From: Actinomycetes bacterium
Lineage (GTDB): Bacteria > Actinomycetota > Actinomycetes > Mycobacteriales > Mycobacteriaceae
Length of the DNA: 53,939 bases
Reading direction: 5' to 3'
NCBI GenBank assembly: GCA_023460175.1
Contig: JAEWRC010000234.1
Span: 1 to 53,939 of the forward strand
Part shown: piece after piece, positions 8,905-16,989 of the stretch
Layout of the letters: the number at the start of each line of letters is the position of its first letter
Numbering within the stretch: the first letter of the stretch is position 1
The notes under the pieces: model-generated
Told to the model about the DNA's origin: nothing
The model's input: only the letters and a program-made list of their open reading frames with translations
Databases searched by the model: none
Position numbers and translations under genes: made by a program

Positions 8905-8909
8905 GCGCT

Positions 8910-8927
8910 TGACACCTGTCATAGGTT
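8910..8927 (+). promoter_or_regulatory. Palindrome plus -10 box before kinase-like gene
   Basis: TGACA-CC-TGTCA (8910-8921) is a perfect 5-bp inverted repeat. It abuts TAGGTT (8922-8927), which stands 6 nt before the GTG at 8934. This suggests a leaderless transcript controlled by a dimeric repressor bound in the promoter spacer. Confidence 0.5.
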
Positions 8928-8933
8928 GAGGGC

Positions 8934-10919
8934 GTGCAGAACCATATCAGCGATGCCGTGCTCGAGCGCCCCTCCGACCTGACCGCCCCCTGGCTGACCG
9001 AGGTGCTCGGAGCCGGCACCGTCGAGTCCTGGACCACCGAGCGGATCGGCACCGGGCAGATGAGCGAGTGCTACCGAGTGGCGCTGCGCTACGCCGAGGG
9101 ATCCACCGGGCCTTCCTCGGTGGTCCTCAAGGTCGCCGCCAGCGAGCCGACCAGCCGGGAGACCGGACACAGCCTCGGTCTCTACGAACGCGAGGTCCGG
9201 TTCTACACCGACATCGCGCCGCGCCTGCACGGCCCCATCGCGCAGTGCTACCACGCGGCCTACGACCCCGAGACCGGCATCTTCGACCTGGTTCTCGACG
9301 ACGCCGCCCCGGCCGAACCGGGCAACGAAATCCTCGGCGCCACGGTGGAACAGGCGCTGCTGGCGGTCACCGAACTCGGCCGCATCCACGGTTCGCTGCG
9401 CGGCGACACCCAGGTGGCCGACGCGGACTGGCTCAACCGCGAGGCCCCGGTGAACCAGGCGCTACTCAGCGCGCTGTATGCGGCCTTCACCGAGCGCTAC
9501 GCCACCCAGATGAGCGACGAGCAGCGCATGGTGTGCGACCGCCTGGTGGCCGGTTTCGACGAGTACCTGACGGGCGAGGCCGACGGCCCGCAGGGCCTGG
9601 TGCACGGCGACTATCGACTGGACAACATGCTGTTCGGTACCGCCGGGGCCAAGCGGGCGCTGACGGCCGTGGACTGGCAGACCGTGACCTGGGGACCGGC
9701 GTTCACCGACCTGGCCTATTTCCTGGGCTGCGCGCTGCCGACCGACCTGCGCCGGGAGCACTTCGAGGCGCTCATCCGCGCCTACCTCGACGGCCTGGGC
9801 CCGGAGTCGGGACTGGTCGAGGTCGACGTGCGCGAGGGTGTGCGCCGGCAGAGCTTCTTCGGGGTGATGATGGCGATCGTGTCCTCCATGCTGGTGGGGC
9901 AGACCGAACGCGGCGATCAAATGTTCATGACCATGCTCGGGCGGCACTGCGCGCAGGTGCTCGACACCGACGCGCTGGCCATTCTGCCGACGCCGGCCGA
10001 CCCGGAACCGCTGCGCCCCAACGAGTCCGATGAGTTCGCCCACGAGCGCACCGACGAGGCGCTGTGGAATGAGAGTTGGTACTTCGATTTCGTCGACCCG
10101 GCCGCGAACCTCGGCGGCTGGCTCCGCCTGGGTCTGTACCCGAACGAGGACCACGCCTGGGTCAACGCGATGCTGTGTGGCCCGGACATGCCGACCGTCG
10201 CGCTCAACGACTTCCGCGCCGAGGTTCCGGCCGACCCGTTCGCCGTCCGCACCGCCGACAGCACGCTGACCCAGGAGGTGCTCGAGCCGCTGCGCTCGTA
10301 CCGGGTCACCGCCGCCGGACGCGGTCAGGCCTTCGACGATCCGGCGGCGCTGCTGCGCGGCGAGAGCGGTCGCGACGTGGAAGTGTCGATGGATCTGGTG
10401 TGGACCACCACCGGCGCCCCGTACCAGTACCGCATCACGCCGCGCTACGAGATCCCCTGCACGGTCAGCGGAACCGTCACCGTGGGGGAGCGGTCCTACA
10501 CCCTGACCGACGTCCCCGGCCAACGGGACCATTCCTGGGGCGTGCGCGACTGGTGGAGCATGGAGTGGGTGTGGAGTGCGCTGCACCTGGACGACGGCAC
10601 TCACCTGCACGGCGTGGACATCCGCATCGACGGGATGCCGCCGATCGGCATCGGCTACGTGCAGCGGGGCGACGAGCTCACCGAGCTGGATTCGGTACGC
10701 GCCGAGGAAGTGTTCGCGCCCAACGACTTACCCGTCTCGACCGCGCTGACGCTGCAGCCCGGCGATGTGGTGGCCACCGCGGAGGTGGTGGCGCACGCCC
10801 CGGTTCGCCTCGAGGCACTCGACGGCCGGGTCAGTCACTTCCCGCGGGCGTGGGCGAAGATCACCACCGCCGACGGGCGCACGGGCGTGGGCTGGCTGGA
10901 GTGGAATCGCAACCGCTGA
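8934..10919 (+). CDS. Kinase-fold (APH-like) protein fused to a C-terminal DUF7064/7065-type domain
   Basis: A 661-residue two-part protein. The N-terminal about 360 residues have the aminoglycoside-phosphotransferase fold. The catalytic loop is HGDYRLDN (His224, Asp226), the metal-binding motif is VDWQTV, and an ATP-site lysine candidate lies in VVLKVAAS. The C-terminal about 300 residues (YFDFVDPAANLGGWLRLGLYPNE, then DHSWGVRDWWSMEWVW) are a beta-rich module resembling CrtC/hydroxyneurosporene-synthase or DUF7064/7065 domains, known in actinobacterial catabolic clusters. Both halves look intact. The substrate is unknown; small-molecule phosphorylation coupled to a lipocalin-like domain is an inference. 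Confidence 0.75.
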   Translation: MQNHISDAVLERPSDLTAPWLTEVLGAGTVESWTTERIGTGQMSECYRVALRYAEGSTGPSSVVLKVAASEPTSRETGHSLGLYEREVRFYTDIAPRLHGPIAQCYHAAYDPETGIFDLVLDDAAPAEPGNEILGATVEQALLAVTELGRIHGSLRGDTQVADADWLNREAPVNQALLSALYAAFTERYATQMSDEQRMVCDRLVAGFDEYLTGEADGPQGLVHGDYRLDNMLFGTAGAKRALTAVDWQTVTWGPAFTDLAYFLGCALPTDLRREHFEALIRAYLDGLGPESGLVEVDVREGVRRQSFFGVMMAIVSSMLVGQTERGDQMFMTMLGRHCAQVLDTDALAILPTPADPEPLRPNESDEFAHERTDEALWNESWYFDFVDPAANLGGWLRLGLYPNEDHAWVNAMLCGPDMPTVALNDFRAEVPADPFAVRTADSTLTQEVLEPLRSYRVTAAGRGQAFDDPAALLRGESGRDVEVSMDLVWTTTGAPYQYRITPRYEIPCTVSGTVTVGERSYTLTDVPGQRDHSWGVRDWWSMEWVWSALHLDDGTHLHGVDIRIDGMPPIGIGYVQRGDELTELDSVRAEEVFAPNDLPVSTALTLQPGDVVATAEVVAHAPVRLEALDGRVSHFPRAWAKITTADGRTGVGWLEWNRNR

Positions 10920-10959
10920 GTCAGCCCAGTTCGACCAGGGCCCTGTCATAATCCGGTAC

Positions 10960-10979
10960 CCCGCGAACGACGTTGCGGG
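10960..10979 (+). terminator. Possible hairpin after kinase-like gene
   Basis: CCCGC and GCGGG pair around a short loop and are followed by TTT. The stem is short and partly bulged, so this is a weak terminator candidate in the 146-bp gap before gntK. Confidence 0.3.
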
Positions 10980-11065
10980 TTTGGGCGAATCTGCTTGCAA
11001 TAGGCCGATCCTGCGTTGACACTGAGTGGGTCATACCCGCGCGGTTGACCTAGGAGGCAACAGAT

Positions 11066-11566
11066 ATGGGCTCTCCGATCGTCGTCATGGGGGTTTCCGG
11101 TTCCGGAAAGTCCGTGGTGGGGGCCGCGCTGGCGCAGCGATTACGGGTGCCGTTCGGGGACGCCGACGACTTCCACCCCGAGGAGAACATCGCGAAGATG
11201 TCGGCCGGGCACGCGCTCGACGACGACGACCGCTACCCGTGGCTCGAGCGGATCGGTCGATGGCTCGCCGAACACGGCGACGGCGGCGTGGTCGGGTGTT
11301 CGGCACTGAAACGCAAGTACCGCGACCAATTACGCAGCCACAACCCCGACACCGTGTTCCTGCATCTGACCGGCACCGTGGAGTTGATCGGTCGGCGCCA
11401 GGCCAGCCGGCCGGGACATTTCATGCCCGCCTCGCTGCTGCAGTCCCAGTTCGACACCCTCGAGCACCTCGGCGAGGACGAGCAGGGTGTGGAGATCGAC
11501 GTCGACCAGAGCATCGATTCGATTGTCGATGAATACATTTCGCGGACCGGGCGGGAGACGCCATGA
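11066..11566 (+). CDS. gntK: Gluconokinase
   Basis: A 166-residue P-loop kinase that converts gluconate to 6-phosphogluconate for the pentose phosphate pathway. The Walker A motif GVSGSGKS spans residues 9-16. The family segments FGDADDFHPEENIAKM and CSALKRKYRDQLR are clear. A strong AGGAGG ribosome site lies 8 nt before the ATG. The stop overlaps the permease start by 4 bp (ATGA), so the pair is translationally coupled and forms a gluconate uptake and activation operon. Confidence 0.95.
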   Translation: MGSPIVVMGVSGSGKSVVGAALAQRLRVPFGDADDFHPEENIAKMSAGHALDDDDRYPWLERIGRWLAEHGDGGVVGCSALKRKYRDQLRSHNPDTVFLHLTGTVELIGRRQASRPGHFMPASLLQSQFDTLEHLGEDEQGVEIDVDQSIDSIVDEYISRTGRETP

Positions 11567-12963
11567 CCTCGACGCTCAGCGTGCTGGCCCAGGACAAGCC
11601 GGAACTGGTCGAACCTGTCGCCTCCGGCGCCCAACTGATCCTGGCGTTCCTGGCCGGCATCGCCGTCATCGTCGTCCTCATCACCGTCGTCAAACTGCAC
11701 CCGTTCCTGTCGTTGATCTTCGGCGGACTCACGGTCGGTCTGGTCGCGGGCGAGGGCCTGGACACAGTGCTGGCCTCGTTCTCCGACGGGTTCGGCTCCA
11801 CGGCGGCCGGGGTGGGCATCCTGATCGCCCTGGGCGCGATGTTCGCCAAACTGCTCGCCGACTCCGGCGGCGCCGACGAGATCGTCGACACCATCATCGG
11901 GGCGGCCTCGCCGCGAATGCTGCCGTGGGCGATGGCGCTGGTGGGCGCGATCATCGGGCTGCCGATGTTCTTCGAGATCGGCCTGGTGCTGCTGATGCCG
12001 GTGATTTATCTGGTGGCCCGGCGCTCCGGGCTGTCGCTGATCACCGTCGGTGTGCCCGCGCTGGCGGGCCTGTCGGCCATGCACGGCTTCGTGCCGCCCC
12101 ACCCCGGACCGCTGACCGCCGTCGGCCTGCTGAACGCCGACCTCGGCCTCACGTTGGGACTCGGCATCCTGGTGGCGATCCCGACGATCGTGGTCGCCGG
12201 CCCCCTGTTCGGCAGGCTGGCCGGCCGCTGGGTGATGATCGAGGCGCCGGACACGTTCGACGCCGACGAGTTCGCCGAGGACTCCGACCGGCGTCGTCCC
12301 TCGTTCGGGATCACCTTGTTCTCGGTGCTGTTGCCGGTCGTGTTGATGATGGGCAAGGCGTTGGCCGAGATCTTCATCGCCGACGAATCCGATCTGGTGC
12401 GCCAGACCCTGTCCAGCCTCGGCACGCCGACCATCGCCCTGCTGCTGGCGGTGATCGTCGGGATGTTCACCCTCGGCCGCGGCGGCGGGATGACGCGCGA
12501 GCAGGTCACCAAAGCCGTCGAAGCCGGGCTTCCGGGGGTCGCGGGGATCATCCTGATCGTCTCCGCCGGTGGCGGTTTCAAGCAGGTGCTCGTCGACAGC
12601 GGCATCGGCACGCTGCTGGCGCGCTGGGCCGAGAGCGCGAACATCTCGGTCCTGGTGCTGGCCTGGGTGCTGGCCGTGCTGATCCGCCTGGCCACCGGTT
12701 CGGCGACCGTAGCCACCATCACCGCGTCGTCGTTGATGCTGGGGCTGACCGAGGGCATGAGCACCGGTCAGGTGTCGCTGGTCGTGCTCGCCGTCGGCGC
12801 CGGTTCGCTGTTCTTCTCCCACGTCAACGACGCCGGCTTCTGGTTGGTCAAGGAGTACTTCCGGATGTCGGTCGGTCAGACCATCAAGACCTGGTCGATC
12901 ATGGAGACCGTGCTGTCGGTCTCGGGCCTGCTGGTGGTGCTGGCCCTGGACCTGTTCATCTGA
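11563..12963 (+). CDS. gntP: Gluconate:H+ symporter, GntP family
   Basis: A 466-residue membrane permease with about 12 hydrophobic segments, matching the GntP family in length. Diagnostic stretches include AMHGFVPPHPGPLTAVGLL near residue 170 and HVNDAGFWLVKEYF near the C-terminus. It is coupled to gntK by an ATGA overlap. The substrate is inferred from that kinase and the family; related sugar acids are possible. Confidence 0.93.
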   Translation: MTSTLSVLAQDKPELVEPVASGAQLILAFLAGIAVIVVLITVVKLHPFLSLIFGGLTVGLVAGEGLDTVLASFSDGFGSTAAGVGILIALGAMFAKLLADSGGADEIVDTIIGAASPRMLPWAMALVGAIIGLPMFFEIGLVLLMPVIYLVARRSGLSLITVGVPALAGLSAMHGFVPPHPGPLTAVGLLNADLGLTLGLGILVAIPTIVVAGPLFGRLAGRWVMIEAPDTFDADEFAEDSDRRRPSFGITLFSVLLPVVLMMGKALAEIFIADESDLVRQTLSSLGTPTIALLLAVIVGMFTLGRGGGMTREQVTKAVEAGLPGVAGIILIVSAGGGFKQVLVDSGIGTLLARWAESANISVLVLAWVLAVLIRLATGSATVATITASSLMLGLTEGMSTGQVSLVVLAVGAGSLFFSHVNDAGFWLVKEYFRMSVGQTIKTWSIMETVLSVSGLLVVLALDLFI

Positions 12964-12987
12964 GCCTCGTCTGGACCTCGAGCCGAA

Positions 12988-13569
12988 TCAGCCCTGCACC
13001 ACCTGGGTGCCACCGGCCAACTCGTCGTGCTTGCCCTGCTTGGTGGGGCTGCCGCTGATGGTCACCGCAATCACGATGTAGGCGATCGGCGCCAGGATCC
13101 AGCCCAGGCACGGCACCAGCTGCAGCAGGGTGAAGATGTTGCGCACGGCGGCCTGGCGCGCGTCGGGCTTGGGGGCACCGCCGACACCGCGCACGCTCAA
13201 CCCGAGCAGCTTCTTGCCGGGCGTCCAGCCCTTGTTCGTTTCGAACAGCACGAAGTAGACGAACATCAGCAGCCCGGAGAACAGGCCCGTCACCATGATT
13301 CCGGTGTTCACACCCGCGATCTGGCCGTCACCGAGACCGCCGAAAAGCCAGCCGAGCACCCCGGCGACGATGGTGACGATGATGCCGTCGATGACGCGCG
13401 CGAAGAATCGCATGCCCAGGCCGCCGGGCCGCCCGGGCGCCGGGGGATATCCGCCGTACTGCGGTGGCGGATATCCGCCCGGCTGACCGTAGGGCGGTGG
13501 GGGCGGGGGATACCCGCCGGGCGGCCCGTATTGGGGCGGGTTGTTCGGATCGAAGTCACCGGTAGACAT
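12988..13569 (-). CDS. RDD family membrane protein
   Basis: A 193-residue protein. Residues 1-55 are a Pro/Gly/Tyr-rich tail with GGYPPP-type repeats, typical of mycobacterial membrane proteins. The RDD domain follows: GMRFFARVIDGIIV, then three to four transmembrane helices, with NKGWTPGKKLLGL between two of them. I chose ATG 13569 because TAGATT lies 7 nt upstream (leaderless) and the Pro-rich tail starts there. The function is unknown; RDD proteins have been linked to transport. Confidence 0.85.
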   Translation of the reverse strand: MSTGDFDPNNPPQYGPPGGYPPPPPPYGQPGGYPPPQYGGYPPAPGRPGGLGMRFFARVIDGIIVTIVAGVLGWLFGGLGDGQIAGVNTGIMVTGLFSGLLMFVYFVLFETNKGWTPGKKLLGLSVRGVGGAPKPDARQAAVRNIFTLLQLVPCLGWILAPIAYIVIAVTISGSPTKQGKHDELAGGTQVVQG

Positions 13570-13626
13570 GGCCGTCAATCTACCGTTGCGGCCATCCATC
13601 GCCGGGGAAACCGAACAGGTCGGGAG

Positions 13627-14529
13627 TCAGCCCCGGCGGCGCGCGCGTGCGCGTTTGCGCGCCTCGGCGGCGGCCTCCTCGCCCTGCTGCCGCGCGACCT
13701 GCGCCAGTTCCCCGCCGCGGTCGCGGGCCGTCTCGGCCAGCTCACCGCCACGCTCGCGGGCCACGTGGGCCAGCTCGCCACCGCGCTCGCGGGCCACGTG
13801 GGCGAACTCACCACCGCGTTCCCGGGCCACGTGGGCGAACTCACCGCCGCGCTGGCGAGCGACGTGCGCCAGTTCACCGGCCAGTTCGGCGCCGCGCTCG
13901 CGCGCGGTCTCGAGCAGCGGCGCGGATCGTTCGGCCGCCGCGCTGGCCAGCTCCTTGCTGCGTTCGGCGCCGACATGCAGCCCCTCGCTGAGACGATGTC
14001 CGACGCGTTCACTGAACTCGCTGTCGAGCAACGAGTTCGAACCGCCGGTACCGGGCAGCGCCGAGCTGACGGTGTCGGAGAGCTTGGCGGCGGCGCGGCG
14101 GCCGCGCCAGCCCAGCGACGGTTTGCCCGCGGTGTCGGCCGCGGCGATCGTCAGACCACCCAGCAGGCTCACATCGGTGAGGAAATCTCGGCGCTTACGG
14201 GCCTTGACCTCCGGGTCCGTCTCCTGCCAGAACATGTGTGCGCCAAGGTTTCCCGGGATGACGGTCGCGGCCAAGACCGCCGAGGCCAGCCGCGGCACCT
14301 TGCCGGTGGCCAGCAGCACGCCGCCACCGATCTGGACCGCGGCGTTGATCCGGGCCACCGTCTCGGCGTTCTGCGGAACATTCGAGGAGACGGGTTCGGG
14401 CAGCTTCTGCAGCCCCTCGAGGGTGGGTTGCGCCGCGTCGGCGGCGGGTTTGGGGCTGCGAAGCGCCTCCACCCCCTGGCCGATGAATGCGGTAGCCAAC
14501 AGCGGACGAGCGATTCTGCGTAGCAACAT
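13627..14529 (-). CDS. DoxX-family membrane protein with C-terminal 11-residue repeats
   Basis: A 300-residue protein. The N-terminal half (MLLRRIARPLLATAFIGQGVEAL, then AAVQIGGGVLLATG, and FLTDVSLLGGLTIAA) matches the DoxX four-helix membrane domain. Residues 219-284 hold six tandem 11-residue units of the form E-L/F-A-H-V-A-R-x-R-G-G, then a strongly basic end ARKRARARRRG. Ordinary DoxX proteins are about 130-170 residues and lack this tail. The start ATG 14529 gives the DoxX N-terminus directly. It lies 43 bp downstream of the TetR gene on the same strand and could share its transcript. The tail probably forms an amphipathic helix; its partner is unknown. Confidence 0.8.
   Translation of the reverse strand: MLLRRIARPLLATAFIGQGVEALRSPKPAADAAQPTLEGLQKLPEPVSSNVPQNAETVARINAAVQIGGGVLLATGKVPRLASAVLAATVIPGNLGAHMFWQETDPEVKARKRRDFLTDVSLLGGLTIAAADTAGKPSLGWRGRRAAAKLSDTVSSALPGTGGSNSLLDSEFSERVGHRLSEGLHVGAERSKELASAAAERSAPLLETARERGAELAGELAHVARQRGGEFAHVARERGGEFAHVARERGGELAHVARERGGELAETARDRGGELAQVARQQGEEAAAEARKRARARRRG
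13678..13875 (-). repeat. Six tandem 33-bp in-frame repeats
   Basis: These 198 bp encode residues 219-284 of the DoxX-family protein, six exact 11-codon units. DNA copies are similar but not identical, consistent with in-frame expansion under protein-level selection rather than a non-coding array. Confidence 0.8.
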
Positions 14530-14572
14530 GCCGGGGGTGTTCCCCGCTCCGGTACCGGACAAACCTGACCGG

Positions 14573-15145
14573 TCAGGGCAGCAGCAGCCGCGCGGATCGC
14601 TCCAGCACGTCGGCAATCTGCTGATAGGACGCGTGGCCGATGCCGGCGCGCACCAGGGCCCCGGCATACAGCAGTTCCAGGGAGTCGACGAGTTCCGGAT
14701 CGGCGTCGGGGCCCAGTGCCGCGGTCAGCCGGCGGTTGATCTCGGCGCCGATGCGCAGCCGCAGGTGTTCGACGTCGGGATCCTTGCCCAGCAGCGCACT
14801 GGTGACCGCCCCGGCCAGTTCGGGTTCGTCGGCCAGCAACAGCGCGATGTGGCGCAGGACGGCGACCACCCGGTCGGTGGCGTCCGGTGCGTCGTTGGAC
14901 GGTGCCGGGGTGGTGGCCAGCCGGCGCCAGAACACCTCGGCCACCAGATGTTCCTTGGAGGAGAAATAGGTGTAGGCCGTCGCCGCGCCGACCCCGGCTT
15001 CGGCGGCGACCATCCGGATGGTCAGCCCGGCGAATCCCTCGCGGCTCAGCACCTGCACCGCGGACCGTCCCAGCCGGTCGACGGTATCGGCTTGCTTGGC
15101 CGTAAGACGACGACGCGTCGCCTCCCGAGTTACCGGTTCGGACAC
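14573..15145 (-). CDS. TetR-family regulator, predicted repressor of the glycosyltransferase operon
   Basis: A 190-residue regulator starting at GTG 15145. The helix-turn-helix covers VLSREGFAGLTIRMVAAEAGVGAATAYTYFSSKEHLVAEVF; the variable C-terminal half is the ligand domain. A longer frame begins upstream but would include the operator, so the GTG start is preferred. The gene is divergent from the 15229 methyltransferase. A 20-bp inverted repeat overlaps its own -10 and start codon, and a matching repeat lies in the promoter at 18951. This predicts autoregulation and control of that operon. The ligand is unknown. Confidence 0.88.
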   Translation of the reverse strand: MSEPVTREATRRRLTAKQADTVDRLGRSAVQVLSREGFAGLTIRMVAAEAGVGAATAYTYFSSKEHLVAEVFWRRLATTPAPSNDAPDATDRVVAVLRHIALLLADEPELAGAVTSALLGKDPDVEHLRLRIGAEINRRLTAALGPDADPELVDSLELLYAGALVRAGIGHASYQQIADVLERSARLLLP

Positions 15146-15155
15146 ATGTCCGGAC
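15136..15155. promoter_or_regulatory. Operator 1 over TetR promoter and start
   Basis: GTTCGGACA-CA-TGTCCGGAC is an inverted repeat with 9-bp arms (8 of 9 paired) and a 2-nt centre. It overlaps the last two bases of the TetR -10 box and covers the GTG start. It is the same element as at 18976-18995. Confidence 0.75.
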
Positions 15156-15182
15156 GCTACTACAACGGGGTGGGGCGGGCAA
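15154..15182 (-). promoter_or_regulatory. Promoter of the TetR gene
   Basis: On the minus strand TTGCCC (15182-15177), a 17-nt spacer and TAGCGT (15159-15154) form a SigA-type promoter. Transcription would start at or next to the GTG, giving a leaderless or near-leaderless mRNA under operator 1. Confidence 0.5.
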
Positions 15183-15216
15183 CAATGCGCGCTGGCCACA
15201 GCCGTTCCGGACGCGA

Positions 15217-15222
15217 TAGGTT
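15217..15222 (+). promoter_or_regulatory. -10 box of leaderless methyltransferase mRNA
   Basis: TAGGTT stands 6 nt before ATG 15229. A CCGGAC half-site like that of operator 1 lies at 15207-15212, so regulation by the divergent TetR protein is possible but unproven. Confidence 0.5.
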
Positions 15223-15228
15223 GCCTAC

Positions 15229-15912
15229 ATGACTGAGACCGCCACCACCGCGGGCGCGCAAACCCCCGAGGCCACCCGACGCCTGTTCGAACTGGCCGAC
15301 CGCGTGATCGGGTTCATGCCCGCCGACGAGGGCCGCGCACTCTACGAGGCCGCCCGCACCTACCTCGACGGCGGCGCCGGGGTCGAGATCGGTACCTACT
15401 GCGGCAAATCCACCGTGCTGCTCGGGGCGGCCGCCGCCGAGACCGGCGGCGTGCTGTTCACCGTCGACCACCACCACGGCTCGGAGGAGCACCAGGTCGG
15501 CTGGGAGTACCACGACGCCACCATGGTGGACCCGAAGACCGGGTTGTTCGACACGCTGCCGACCTTCCGGCACACCCTGGACGAGGCCGCCCTGGCCGAC
15601 AATGTCGTTGCGGTGGTGGGGAAGTCGGCCGTGGTGGCGCGGCACTGGAGCACGCCGCTGCGGTTGCTGTTCATCGACGGCGGGCACACCGAGGAGGCCG
15701 CGCACCGCGACTTCGACGGGTGGGCCAAATGGGTGCAGCGCGACGGCGCGCTGGTCATCCACGACGTGTTCCCGAATCCCGCCGACGGCGGACAGGCACC
15801 GTTCCAGATCTATCGGCGCGCACTGGAAAGCGGTCAGTTCAAGGAAGTTTCGGCCACCGGGACGCTGCGGGTCCTGCAGCGCATCGCGGGTTCGGCCGGC
15901 GAGGCGCTCTGA
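15229..15912 (+). CDS. Class I SAM-dependent methyltransferase (Methyltransf_24 type)
   Basis: A 227-residue cytoplasmic enzyme. The SAM-binding motif I is GVEIGTYCGKST (residues about 49-60). Motif IV carries FIDGGHTEEAAHRDF, and ALVIHDVF follows in the position typical of Methyltransf_24 O-methyltransferases that act on sugars or secondary metabolites. It ends 6 bp from the convergent toroid gene and starts divergently from the TetR gene. Placement beside a glycosyltransferase operon suggests a shared glycoconjugate product; the substrate is not identifiable. Confidence 0.85.
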   Translation: MTETATTAGAQTPEATRRLFELADRVIGFMPADEGRALYEAARTYLDGGAGVEIGTYCGKSTVLLGAAAAETGGVLFTVDHHHGSEEHQVGWEYHDATMVDPKTGLFDTLPTFRHTLDEAALADNVVAVVGKSAVVARHWSTPLRLLFIDGGHTEEAAHRDFDGWAKWVQRDGALVIHDVFPNPADGGQAPFQIYRRALESGQFKEVSATGTLRVLQRIAGSAGEAL

Positions 15913-15918
15913 GGATCC

Positions 15919-16989
15919 TCAGCGTTCGGCGCTGACGCACCGGCAGTCGAACTCACCCTCGAGGCCGCGGGGCAGTGCGGCGTCGCGGAAAATCGCGGCC
16001 CCGCCCGTCGCGCCCGAGAGCGCATCGGCGGCCAGCACCACCGCAGCCCCGGTCCAGGTGGTGCGCTCCACCGGCCAGCGTTTACCGTCGGCGTAGACCA
16101 GGCCGGTCCAGTAGGAACCGTCACGCTCGCGCAGGTGTTGCATGTTCGCGAACTGTTCGAGGGCGCGGTCCCGGTCGCCCATGACGTCCAGAGCCAGGAC
16201 CAGCTCGCAGGTTTCGGCGCCGGTGACCCACGGCCGGTCGCTGACGCACCGAATGCCCAGCCCCTCGACCACGAACTCGTCCCAGCGCGCCTCGATGCGG
16301 TCCTCGGCCTGCTGGCCGCGCATCGCGCCGCCGAGGATCGGGTAATACCAGTCCATCGAGTGGCGCGGTTTCTCGGTGAAGGCGTCGGGATGGTCGGCGA
16401 TGGCGTGCCCCAACCGCCCCAGGGCCAACTCCCACGTCGGCTGGGCCTGCCCCAGGTGGTTGGCCAGCGCGACCGCGCAGCGGATGCTGTGATAGATGCT
16501 CGCCGAGCCGGTCAGCAGCGCCTCCGGCAGCGGCCCGGAAGGCGACTGCGCCCAGCAGATCTCACCGCCGGCGCGCTGCAGACCCAGGACGAAGTCGATG
16601 GCCCGGGCCACCGTCGGCCACATTGTCTCGGCGAACGCGTCGTCGCCGGTGACCAGGACGTGATGCCACACCCCGGTGGCGACGTAGGCGCAGAAGTTGC
16701 TGTCGCTGTTGGCGTCCTCGATCACCCCGGCGCGGAACTGGATGGGCCAGGAGCCGTCGGCCCGCTGCTCGCGGCGGCACCAGTCATAGGCCCGGCGGGC
16801 CGGCTCGAGCAGGCCCGCGGTGCTCAGCGCCATCGCGCACTCGACGTGGTCCCACGGGTCGGTGTGCCCGGTCGGCGACCACGGGATCGCGCCCGTGGGC
16901 TCCTGCGTGGCCGCGATCGAGGTCGCGGTGGCCAGGCACTGCTCCGCGCTCAGTGCGCCCGCCAGCTCGGGCAACTCAGACCAGGGCAA
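15919..16989 (-). CDS. Alpha/alpha-toroid protein (prenyltransferase/squalene-cyclase-like or six-hairpin glycosidase-like)
   Basis: A 356-residue all-helical protein with repeated hairpins: GAIPWSPTGHTDPWDHVECAMALSTAG, DGSWPIQFRAG, MDWYYPILGGAMRG and DGSYWTGLVYADGKRWPVE. Such sequences are usually labelled prenyltransferase, yet the squalene-cyclase DxDD acid motif is absent. The pattern of Trp, Asp and Glu suits a six-hairpin glycosidase or epimerase fold equally well. The start is probably TTG 16989, inside the upstream methyltransferase (14-bp overlap); TTG at 16974 is an alternative. It is the third gene of the overlapping glycosyltransferase operon. The enzymatic role is unknown. Confidence 0.7.
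   Translation of the reverse strand: MPWSELPELAGALSAEQCLATATSIAATQEPTGAIPWSPTGHTDPWDHVECAMALSTAGLLEPARRAYDWCRREQRADGSWPIQFRAGVIEDANSDSNFCAYVATGVWHHVLVTGDDAFAETMWPTVARAIDFVLGLQRAGGEICWAQSPSGPLPEALLTGSASIYHSIRCAVALANHLGQAQPTWELALGRLGHAIADHPDAFTEKPRHSMDWYYPILGGAMRGQQAEDRIEARWDEFVVEGLGIRCVSDRPWVTGAETCELVLALDVMGDRDRALEQFANMQHLRERDGSYWTGLVYADGKRWPVERTTWTGAAVVLAADALSGATGGAAIFRDAALPRGLEGEFDCRCVSAER

Noticed and set aside
8909..8927. TTGACA (8909-8914) with TAGGTT as a classic -35/-10 pair
   Set aside because: The spacer would be only 7 nt. TTGACA is better read as part of the TGACA-CC-TGTCA palindrome.
11233..12822. Long antisense frame across gntK/gntP
   Set aside because: Composition (Gln/His/Arg/Asp) and position mark it as the reverse shadow of gntP.
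13678..13875. 33-bp tandem units considered as a CRISPR-like or non-coding array
   Set aside because: Units are contiguous without spacers, in frame with the DoxX-family gene, and encode a regular 11-residue repeat.
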